NCBI RefSeq assembly: GCF_900964775.1
Contig: NC_041806.1
Coordinates: 26,811,488 to 26,875,487 of the forward strand
DNA: 64,000 nucleotides
Reading direction: 5' to 3'
Source of the DNA: Scleropages formosus
Lineage: Eukaryota; Chordata; Actinopteri; Osteoglossiformes; Osteoglossidae
Below, piece after piece: positions 24,440 to 36,100 of this stretch (within the stretch, counting starts at the first letter, position 1; every line of letters begins with the position of its first letter). Under the pieces are notes generated by a model. The model was not told the DNA's origin, searched no databases, and saw only the letters and a program-made list of their open reading frames with translations. Position numbers and translations under genes: made by a program.

Positions 24440-25300
24440 ATTTAGTTACCCCCCCCCCCCCCCCCTCCCCAAATTATTTGACTTGTTATAAGTCATATAA
24501 GTGGTGTGGTATGTATAGTGAATTTTACAAAGGGGTAACCTAAAAATTTATACTTTTCCATCTTTCTGGATTTGGAGCTTTTTCAGGAACAATGTAAAAA
24601 TGCATGAGACAAGTACATTGCCAAACACAAAACAAGTTGGTAACATTTTTAAAGGATGAATTTACTATAGAATGTTGCGAATTGTTTACTTACGGTAGCC
24701 ACACACATTGTCACACTACAGGCAACTTAAGAGTCGTCGATCTGCATGAAATGCCCCCCCCCCCCCCCCCCAAATTTCATAAAATGTCAACGCAAGAATT
24801 AGTTGAACTGCTCTAAATAAATACGTCTGTGGGAAGTCCGACGGGCTTGCGGCCCGGCTGTCTGATCCGTCCGTTTCCTGTGGTTGCCTAAGGGAAGAAT
24901 GCAAGAATGCAGAAGAGTTTCTCCGTACGCCCTTCAAAGATAATGAGCTTGTGCTGCAACCAGTACGGTGAGTACTTGAGTTGCATTACTTTTCTGCACA
25001 GCGAAAAGTGTCAAGTTCTGCAATAAAATGTAAATACTGTTTGCAAATATACATTTTTTTAAGTTACATAAAAAAGACCTGAATTAGCACCATTATTATT
25101 TCATCAACACATTGCATGTGTGTTTATATTAGCCAGTCATACAATGAAAAGATGTGTGTTTTTACCACTTTTGTCTTCGTTTGACTTATGAATCGTAAAA
25201 GAAATGAAGAGATTCAAAGTCAAGTCCCCACAGCGATGCTTAAAGGTGCTTGTGTGTGTTAGTGTTTCCACTTTCAGAGAGAGCGTCGTTTCACTTTGTG
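24440..25300. other. Region between the convergent mob4 and rftn2 3' ends
   Basis: No gene. It holds two long C-runs, 24449-24466 and about 24753-24770, which on the minus strand are G-runs and lie downstream of both genes. Part may be rftn2 3' untranslated sequence. Confidence 0.5.
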
Positions 25301-25310
25301 GAATATTAAA

Positions 25311-25506
25311 TTTATTCATTTAGTTGATGCTTTTTTTCCAAAGCTGCTTCCAGTGTTACGGTACAATGATTTACCCATTTACACTGCTAGGTAATTTTAC
25401 TGGAGCAATTTTAAGATAAGTACCTTGCTAAAAGGTACTACAGCCAGAGGTGAGGATTGAACCTGCAACCTTTGGATCCAAAGGCAGTAACTGTAACCAC
25501 CATGCA
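25311..25506 (-). mobile_element. tRNA-headed SINE with L2-like tail
   Basis: On the minus strand: head with 'cctttggatccaaaggttgc', B-box-like 'ggttcaatcctc', middle 'aaaattacctagcagtgtaa' and tail 'agcatcaactaaatgaataa'-type. It lies within the likely rftn2 3' UTR, and its AATAAA (TTTATT at 25311-25316) could serve as a poly(A) signal. Confidence 0.7.
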
Positions 25507-25689
25507 ACAGTTGTTACATTACAGCAACTGCTGCAATATTAGAGTGTTCCTGGTGAAAAAAGGATATTTATGGTTTTTCAGGAATTCAAGATGTTTTCAA
25601 CGTAAAACAAAGTCTACATCTACTATATTGCTCATGGCAAAGAAACCAGAGAAAGAAGTGGCGCGTTGAAGGACAATCTATGCAATCCA

Positions 25690-26100
25690 TCACATGCAGG
25701 TGACCTCGCTTGCACTGTCATCCTGCTCAAAACAGCTGTTCTCCAGCTGGGACAGGGTGCTGGAGTAGTCCTCTTCGAAGGCAGAAGTCTCCTGAACCCT
25801 TCCTGTGCACAGGGCCATCTCGTCAGCGTGCACTCGAACCCCAGTGCTGCTCGAAATCATTTTCCGGCAGGACTTCAGTAGAGAAAATGAAATGTTAATC
25901 TTGTCCCTTTATCAGCGCACAGTTTTGGTGCATTATAGCCAGACACCTCATTACATACAGTATAAGAGAAGGCACAGTTCACATCATTGTGCTTGAAGAA
26001 CACTAGTAATAAACGGTTTCACATTGTATCGTAACAGTTGTAAATATAAATACGGTATTTTAAGTATACTGAAAATATTAGAGAGAAAATGGTTTCCATG

Positions 26101-26140
<40 letters not shown>

Positions 26141-29100
26141 TTTCAGAACCGCTTGTCCCATACGGGGTCACGGGGAACCGGAGCCCACCCGGCAACACAG
26201 GGCGCAAGGCTGGAGGGGGAGGGGACACACCCAGGACGGGACGCCAGTCCATCACAAGGCACCCCAAGCAGGACTCGAACCCCAGACCCACCGGAGAGCA
26301 GGACCGTGGTCCAACCCACTGCGCCACCGCACCCCCCGTGACATATATACAGTATTCTAATATTAGGTCGTCTGCCACCCCCCCCATGTGAAATTATGCT
26401 ACCAAAGGGTTCTGTCCAGCTTGTGCAGTGTTATAAGTGATCAAACCCCCATTATCCAAACTTAATTCATGTCTGAAATTACATCCATGTGCCATCCAGG
26501 GGCCTGGACATAGAAGTTGTTTTGATTTACATTTACATTTATTCACTTAGCAGACGCTTTTCTCCAAAGCGACTTACAATGAACTCTATGTAATGCTATC
26601 AGCCCACACACCTTACTCACCAAGGTGACTTACACTGCTAGATACACTACTTACAAGGGGTTACTCATCCGTGCATTAGTGAAACACACTCTCTCTGTGT
26701 CACTCACACACTATGGGGAACCTGAACAGCATGTCTTTGGACTTTCGATTATTTCTTATGAACCAGTCACCAGTTGGGATTGAATAGGGGGGTTGTGTGT
26801 GGAGATTTTTTTTTTTTTTGAGCCAGTGTACAGTGCGTCACGTATACATGAACCGAGACGGTACATATTTTGAGTGTCCTGGGACCGCACAGCAGTTCGT
26901 GTGCAATAAGTGGGCACTAACTCAGCTTGAGTGGTCAGACTCATGACACCACAGACATGGTGCACAAGCTTATATGAGAGTCCCTGTAAGAATGAGTGGC
27001 ACAAGTCCTTAAAGTGGGGTGGGTGAGTGAGTGAGTTGTACCTTGTTTTGTACAGAAATGTGTGTGTTAAATGAATAAATGAAAGTCTGTGTACAGACGG
27101 CTAAAGGCAAAGCTGACAGTAAAGCACTGGCTTTAACAAACAGTTATCTCCCTCTCTGCACTGTAGTAAACCTGCTGGTTTTGCCCTACGAGGACTGAAC
27201 TTCAGTTACCCCGGTGTACCTTCCTTAACGTTTTCAGAGAACAACGTATCATTGCTCTTCATTACGACTGATTTGAAAAAGAATTGAACGGAAGACTTGC
27301 AAAGTGCTGAAAGGAGTGTGCAAGGAATGTGAAAGCTCCTACCTGCTTCTGCTGAGGCACCACTGCTTGCGTGGAGATGGGCCTTTGCAGGAACAAAACC
27401 TGCTTTGTGGCCAGATTACCCTCACTGGAAGAAGTAGTTATACAAGTTATAAATACCTCTTTTAGACTAACACATGGAAATCATACATACACAGAAATAA
27501 TAGATTACCATGGAAACGCAGACTAGAATGTCATGTGTAAGAGGGAGACTGAGACTAAGTCTGCGCAAGTGTGTGTTGCTGTGACCTGAACAGAATAAGA
27601 CCAACTCAGTATCAGTAAGTTGCAGAGCAAACCCATAACCCTCCTCCTTAAAATGCGGTACAACACACCTGTCGTGGCGGATAATGGGTGTGGGCAGTAC
27701 GCAGGTGAGCAGCCAACCAAACTCAGCTAGGGTATACAGGAGTGGCCCATAGTCTGTCTTCACGTTGGACCCCTAGGGAACATTAGGCATGCACATATTA
27801 TACAATATCCACAGGAGAATATGCTTGCATATCTATAGTATGTATAGTACTGGCCATTTGTGTGGTGTATATCGCCAGTTTAAATGTAATTAATAATTTG
27901 TCAGAATCTTCCAACACAATTTATCCACAAGTGTCAAAAAATGTACCAAGACTCAAGTTCAAAAAATTGTTTTGAGATTCAAAGGCTTGCCGGTTTAACC
28001 CCTCACCTCGACCACAGTCCATTGCTCCACGACAACGGCGTCGTTTGATGGGGGAGCAGTGCTGCACTCTTCATATACAAACAGGCCCTCGAGAGACCGG
28101 GGAACAGGCTCTCCTAAGACACAACCAGAGGAGTGCAATTGGTTCGCTGACACACCGCACATCCTTTAGCTCAAAATACACTGGCTCCCCAGCTTACGAA
28201 TACTATTCGGACAGGAGGTCTGTTCATAACTCAGTTTCTTCACAACTTGAAAGTCACTTACCATGTCACAATCAATAAAAGCTGAACAATACATATTATA
28301 CTGTATATCCATCCACTTTTTCACAGGACAGGTTGAGTAAAAATATCAGAAAAAGGTATAATAAAGAAATTCTCAAACCCATCTACCGATTATCAAAAGG
28401 CATTTTGTCCAGTACAGGGTCAGGGTATCTGCAGCCTATTCCAGAAACAGGGCACGGGGCAGGGTGCACAATCTCCCACTCAAAGCCACTGACAACACAT
28501 CACAAAACCTGTTCAATGTCTGTTAGCTACCGGCTACCTTCAACTTTATCACCTATGCAGTCAATAAGCTTAATAAAACAGACAGACTGGCCCCGATTAA
28601 TTTTCACATAAGCTTCTATAAATATCTTGAATAGAGATATGGTAAATACACACACACGGATTTTTCATGACAATATTTTAATAAACTTTGGAAAAAAAAA
28701 TATTTAAAAATGATCGAAAATGAAAAGGTTTTCCTTCCACAAACTTCTAATGAACAAAGACTGTTGACCAATTCCTTCCATAAACACATGCAGTTTATAT
28801 TCTGAGTGCATTTTTACCTGGTAACAGGAAAAAGCATTATTTGTCGGAATTCAACTTCCCTCATAGTTCCATGGGGATATTTATACGTCACTCCCTCTCT
28901 CAGCAATGTGTTCAGCTACAGTGTGAAGGAGACAAGAGTTTGAGGTGACAGGTGTACAATTCCACCTTTATGCGACCGAGAAACAGATTTCATGAGGGAC
29001 TTTGGGTAAGATTCTGATGGTCTCGTTCTGGCAAATTCTATAAATAAACTCTTAGCATTCCATTAGCCGGGAAGTAAAATCATGAGGGTCCGCTGGTGGG

Positions 29101-32100
29101 CTATACATCGCTGCATTAAGAGAGGAGTGAGAGAACAGGAAGCAGGCGTAGGAGAGGAAAGAAGGGGAACGAAAGAATGAAGAGGTGAAAGAAAGCATTC
29201 CAACACATTTTGGGGAAAACTGGCAGATGGAGTTGTGAACGAACAGAACATAACATGCATTCTAGGCCATGTTGGACAGTGCTACACATGAAATCCATAA
29301 AACAAAACTGTACTACAGTTATTCGATATTTCTTTTCATCACAACAGGAACAATGTAGCAACAGGGCAATATACAGACAAGGACAATCACTAAAAATGCA
29401 TAAATGCAAAGATGTAAAGTATGAACTGTTAAAAAAACGGTGCATAGGGTGGAATTTGACAAATCAACTGTACTCAGGAGTCACATGTCTGCATCCAAAT
29501 CTCTCCTCCTGTTGGTGTAACGAGCTCTTTGTATCGCTCCCCAAGATGTACATCACTTTGGAGAAAAGCATCTGCTAAGTGAATTAATGTGAAAGTACAG
29601 AGCTGGTTGAGAGCAGGTAGTAAGAGGCAGTGACTGCGATGTGAACAGTACCTTTCGGAGTGTCCCAGTACACAAACGAGTCCACCAGCGACCAGCCCTT
29701 TCTGTAGTACATGGCGGTCATTTCCAGCCAATCGGCCTCCAGCGCACTGAGGACGTGGCCCTTTCGTGAGACTCTCATGGACAGTGCCCCATGGTGGTAG
29801 CAGTAGAACGCGGGGTCCAGAGGGGGACAACACGGGGCCCAAGAATGGAACAGGACCAGTAGTCTCAGGTCTGAGAAACACAGGCAGTGCAAAAAAAAAG
29901 TGTCACTGTGCTAAGGGCTGTTATTTTTTCATTAAGCTTAGAGACAACCTCTCTGCCCAAGCTAAAGGGAAACGGGATTGGATGGCATGGTTCCAGATTA
30001 GTTCCTAAATCAATATCTACTCTACCGAAGAGAAATTATTATTTTTTTTTAAAAAAAAAAAAAAAAAGTCTTTTACAGAAGTACAGCAACATTACAGTAA
30101 GCCATCGCCACTCATCTACAGACTGTGCTCTCACCACGGCTGTAGCTGGTTTTCTCCCGGTCTCTGTATTCAGAGGGGGCCTGAGCTGGGGGCATGTATC
30201 CACTGCAGGCATGGGACCCGTCACCCGCCTGCTGGAGAACTGAGCCCACAAACCTCCAACCACCTTGAGCACATCTGTTGAGCTGAAACAGGAGAACAAA
30301 TGTTCGCTTCTCAAGTTTACAGATTCACCACGGCATTTACTGTATGACTCAGGCAACCTCAACTCCTAACTCCTAACCCTACGCTGTACATGGACACAGT
30401 GTACTCTTGATCCAGAGTTGCCTTATTAAGTCTCCAAAGGAAACGCTGCTGATGCTGATGACTTCTGACAGCGAAGGAAGGTCAAAAACACAGAGAGGAG
30501 GATGGGCATTATTGAGAGCAGCGGAGAAGGCTGACAACAGGCAGAAACATTGCTAAGTAAAGGAACTCTATGAGATGACTAAGAGGAGATCAACTGGGGG
30601 TCAGATGGGCGTACCTTGTCAATAAGGGCTCGCACAGTACTGTTGGTGAGAGAGTCCCCTGGAAGGGGCCATTCCTCCACCCTCAGCACAGGGACACTGT
30701 GGCACAGGGGCATCATGGATGTCCTGCAGCACAGAAGCAGAACCCACGTTTCAGTGCACACCCTCCATGACACAGCCAAATGCTCATTCTGAGTGCAGGA
30801 TGGGACTTAGGTTTACCTGATTTAAACCAAGTTGAGAGCTGAACTATCAGGTGAGGTGGCACTATCTGGGCAACTACATCAATAAGGTAATTAAGAGGTG
30901 AGACTGAGCAACAAGTGGGACACATCACAGGCCTTGTTCATTGTAACTGTGCACCTGCACATTGAACTCATAGGAAAATAGGAGTTCTTATGACGGATGA
31001 GGGATTTGGAGGAAGAGGGACAAAAACTGTAGATATGGGTGAAACACTAAGCAAGTTAACACTAAGCTGCATTAAAGAAAAGTGTCATCTTTTAAAAAAA
31101 AAGTGTAATGTATTAAATATAACCAAATGGTGAAGCAGGGGTCGGATTAAGTTGGCAGAGACAGCAGGAGAAAGGAAGAAGGAGAGGGAACACCAGCCAT
31201 GGCATGTCACGTTACATTCATCTGTGTGAGAAACACAGCAGGATATTTCACCAAAAAGCATCACAGGATGAAGAGCACAAAGACATAACCCTTTGCAGAA
31301 TACAGACAATGGTACTTAATATCAGTTCAGTACAATTGTACATACAATCCTCTGTGTGTCTTCATATACATTTCCAGTAAACACTTCCTTCTTTCTAATC
31401 TGATTGCATCTTGAAAAATATTGTATGTTCATTATAGCCATGCAATTTTTAGACTCTACAGGAGTTCTAGTTCTCCAGAAACCACTATCTCACTATTGCA
31501 GTGTCGCTCAGCTTCTATTCACTTCATCAACATGATCTGGAAAGTAAGTTACCTGTTACAGCTTGATCTGAAGTCTTTTTTAAACAACCAGCATAAACAG
31601 TGATGGACATCTTACATAGCCTGTGTTCGTTGTTATTTAGCGGTAAAAGTTACTTTGGATTTATGAACGAATCAACTTGCGAACAAACTTCTAATCCTAA
31701 TTGTGTTCTATGGTGAGAACTCAATGTGACCGGGTCAGAGTCGGGCACCTGGACCGTGGGCGGGTCAGGATGGCCCGGTAGAGCAGGCTGCAGGCCAGGC
31801 CCCGGGTCCGACCAACAGAAAGAATAACTGGATGAAGGGCAGCCAACATGTAGCCCTGGGTGTAATAGGGCTGTAGAGCCTGGGGCAGATCACAGAGTGA
31901 GGCCAGACTCTGCACTGTGGGGCGACTGCCTGGAGGCAAAAAGAGAAATACATCATAACTACATCCACCAGGTACCACAACAGTTAAGGACAACAATGTC
32001 TAACCTGGAATTTCAGATCACAAGGGACAGTACTGCCTCTTAAAGTACAACGTTGTACTTCGAGTTCATAAATGCAGTATCCTTGTATTTATTAAATGTA

Positions 32101-32636
32101 CAGATGTATTTCTCCAAAGCCATATACAATTCAAGGTATACAAAAGTAAATTTCACAACAAACTTTACTTCAGAAGAAGCGAGACAAGTAGCAAACGTAT
32201 AATTTCTGAGCGTAATACAGTACAAACTTATGTAGTAGTAGGGATATTCGGAGGAAAAATAGGTCCAGAAGATATGTTTTGAAATCCATGATGAATCCAG
32301 AGAGGGGTTCAGCAGTTCTGAGGGACAGAGATAACTCATTAAACCACAATATAGCCAAAACCAGCAATTTACACACTTTCAGTTTGACATTTATTCTGTT
32401 AGTTGACACTTTTCTCCAAAGCAGCTCACAGCTATTTACCCAGTTATACAGCTGGGTAATTTTTAGTGGTGCAACTTAAAGTAAAATCCTTGCTCAAGGG
32501 TGCTACAGCTAAAGGTGGGATTCAAACTCGAAACCTTTTGATCCAAAAGCAGCAGTTCTAACCACTATAAAACCAGCTATTACCTGAAGCCAGTTTATCT
32601 TTACTCATTTAGCAGACACTTTTCTCCAAAGCAACA

Positions 32637-32707
<71 letters not shown>

Positions 32708-33108
32708 TTTCAGAACTGCTTGTCCCATACAGGGTCGCAGGGAACCAGAGCCTACCCAGTAACACGGGGCTGAAGGCCGGAGGGGGAAGGGGACACACCC
32801 AGGACAGGACACCAGTCCGTCGCAAGGCACCCCAAGCGGGACTCGAACCCCAGACCCACCGGAGAGCAGGACCTGGTCCAACCCACTGCGCCACCGCACC
32901 CCCTCAAGCAATATACATCTCAGAGAAAATACAATTTGTACATTACATTAGGAGAAAGAGAGACATAGATGCAGACATGTGATTATTAAGTAAACCTAGT
33001 TTATTTCTTTCCACTTGATGCACTGATGTTCATCACACGAGTAGGTGCACAAAACTCAGGATAGACTAATCCTGATCACATTCCTACATTTTTTTTTTAA
33101 AGGTACAA

Positions 33109-33149
<41 letters not shown>

Positions 33150-36100
33150 TCTGAACCGCTCGTCCCATACGGGGTCATGGGGAACCGGAGCCTACCCGGC
33201 AACACAGGGCGTAAGGCCGGAGGGGGAGGGGACGCACCCAGGATAGGACGCCAGTCCGTCGCAAGGCACCCCAAGCGGGACTCGAACCCCAGACCCACCG
33301 GAGAGCAGGACCTGGTCCAACCCACTACACCACCGCGCCCCCTCGGTACAAAAAACACACACACACACACACATTTTCAGAACCGCTCATCCCATACGGG
33401 GTCACGGGGGAACCGGAGCCTACCCGGTAACACAGGGCGTAAGGCCAGAGGGGCAGGGGACACACCCAGGACGGGACGCCAGTCCGTCGCAAGGCACCCC
33501 AAGCAGGACTCGAACCCCAGACCCACCGGAGAGCAGGACTGCGGTCCAACCCACTGCGCCACCGCACCCCCGTACAAAAAACATTTACATATAATACAGG
33601 AGTAGCGGCTCTGTAAAGGCTTATCTGGGCATGATTATAAAGTTATGGTGAATGAACATTTACACCATACATCAGCTTGAGAGATCTTTGGCGAAGTGAG
33701 TCCGGAAAAGGTGAGTTTTCAGAGCCTTCTTGAATGTAGAGAAAGTTTCAGCAGTTCTGAGTGAGAGAGGGAGGTCATTCCACCACAAAAGAGCCAGAAC
33801 TGACAACCTACGCGCTTTACCTTTCGTGCACAGGACCACCAAGTGAGCAGAAGTAGACGGGTGAAGCGGTCTGGTTGGGGTGTAGCGGATGATCAAGTCA
33901 AATAGCTGGGAGCAGTTCTATTGATGCATTTGTAGACAATAACCAGGGTCTTGAATTTGATCCGGGAAACCATAGGAAGCCAGTGCAGAGAAATGAGTAG
34001 GGGAGATACATGGGAACGCTTTGGCAAATCAAACAGAACTCGTGCAGCAGCGTTTTGTATCAGCTGCAGAGGTTTAATGGCAGTAGCGGGAAGGCCACAC
34101 AAGAGAGTTGCAGTAGTCCAGACGGGATGTCACGACGGCCTGGCCAAGTAATTGGACAGGATCAGTTGTGAGGTAAGGACAGATCCTGCGGATATTATGC
34201 AGAAGGTCTGGGTTGTGGCTTCAATGTGCTGAGAGACAGACAGACTTGAGTCAGTCGTCACTCCCAGAGTCTTAGCTGAGGAGGTAGGCAAAATGAGTGA
34301 ATTGTCCAGTTTGATTGATAGATTGTGACAGGAGGACAGACCAGCTGGGAGGTGAAGAATCTCTGTTGTGGAGAGGTTGAGTTGGAGGTGGTGATCAGAA
34401 ATCCATGCAGAGATGTCCGACAGGCAGGCAGGAAAGCGTGCAGAAATTTCTGATGCTCCAGGTGGACAGGAAAGGAAGAGCTGGGTATCATTAGCATAAC
34501 AGTGGTATTTGAATCCATGGAAGGCTACGACCGGGCCGAGGGAGGAAGTGTAGATCGAGAAGGGAAGAGGACCCAGTACAGAGCGCTGCGGGAAATTTTG
34601 GGACGTTTAAATGACATAATCAGCTGGGCAATTTCACTGGAGCGATTTTAAGGTAAGCACCTTGCTCAAGCGTATTACAACAGTAGGTGAGATTCAAACC
34701 TGCAGCCTTTGGATTGAAAGGCAGCAACTCCATCAGCACTACGCTATCAGCTGCCCTGTATATGCAGTATTTATATATTTAATGAAATGTTAGAAGATCA
34801 CAGCCCAGTTTTTCTGCAGCTGTCATCTTAAAACAAAATCTTTACAAATCTGGGTCAAAGTAATCCTTTTGCAAAATTATGGAAACTCAATTGTTTACAG
34901 TGAAGTAAGATAAATCATCAGTCCGTATGCCCTTCCCTTCTAACAGTGGATACAAAAATTCATCATAATCTCCAGTAATCTACAGTTCTTTGGCATTGTA
35001 TTCAAGGTCAAAAGAAAGGGAGAGATTATACTAATACAAAAATGAACGTATCCATATGGTGCAGGAACATTTCCAGAAAAACAGGAATAATAATTACTGC
35101 TATAATTAATAAAAACACAGTGACTAGGCTATTCCTGAAGTGGATAAAAGAATATGACAGGACAGATATTTGACTACTTCAAATGTTCAGAAAAAAAGTA
35201 GTGATATTGTGATATTACAATGCTTGAGGAAAACACTCATGTTTCATTTTTGTGTTGTTCTGTTCCTTTATTAAGCGCACAAACAACTGCATCACCAATT
35301 TATTTGCCCAAAGTGAAAGCTCCAGTAATCCCTGGCACCAGTTCCTGCTGGGGGATTAAAGGTGCCGGAAAAGTTGACCACCAGTGACTGCAGCACTGTG
35401 TCCATGCAAAATACTTGACTCAAATATTTTGACAATAAAGAAAAGTTTCTCTGTAAAAGTTATAGATCCAACTTAATGACACCCTGTAAACATCTCCAGC
35501 TACATTTTCCAAAAAATAAGGGTTAGAATCTCTTTAAGATGCAGTATAATTAAGGACTTGTCTGAGTCAGGGCCATGATGGTCTGGAACCCATCCTAACC
35601 ACAAGGTTCGAGGCTAGTAGGAGTACTCCATTGCAGGAATCCCTTAAGTAATGTGTTCTATTTACTTTTGTATCCTTTCATTTTTTTTCCCTGTTTGCTA
35701 CTGAACTGGTTAGAAGTCCACACACACACACACACACACACACAGACTAAAACTGCTTGTCTGGAGCTGGAGCCTAACCCAGCAACAGAGGGCCATGGCT
35801 GGAGGGGGAGGGGACACACCCAGGACGGACCACCAGTCCACCGCAAGGCAACCCAAGCATGACTCGAACCCCAGACCCACAAGAGAGCAGGCACAGGCCA
35901 AACCCATTGCTCCATCACACCCCCTTGTTAGAAGTCCAGAACTGTGAAATGTTCTTTCACAATTTTTGTACTTGACAAAAGTACATTTTGACTGCTATGT
36001 CACTTTGAAGAAAAGTATCGGCTAAATGAATAAACACGCCCAATATTTCAGCCGTTAGATCAAATGTCTGACACAATTGACATAATGATATATAAAACAG

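Noticed and set aside
32637-33373. Regularly spaced repeats that superficially suggest an array such as CRISPR
   Set aside because: The units are CA runs and SINE copies in a vertebrate intron; there are no short conserved repeats with unique spacers.
33045-33605. 186-codon plus-strand frame with THTHTH and repeated domains
   Set aside because: Reads through CA runs and two SINE copies; the apparent protein repeat is the SINE pair.
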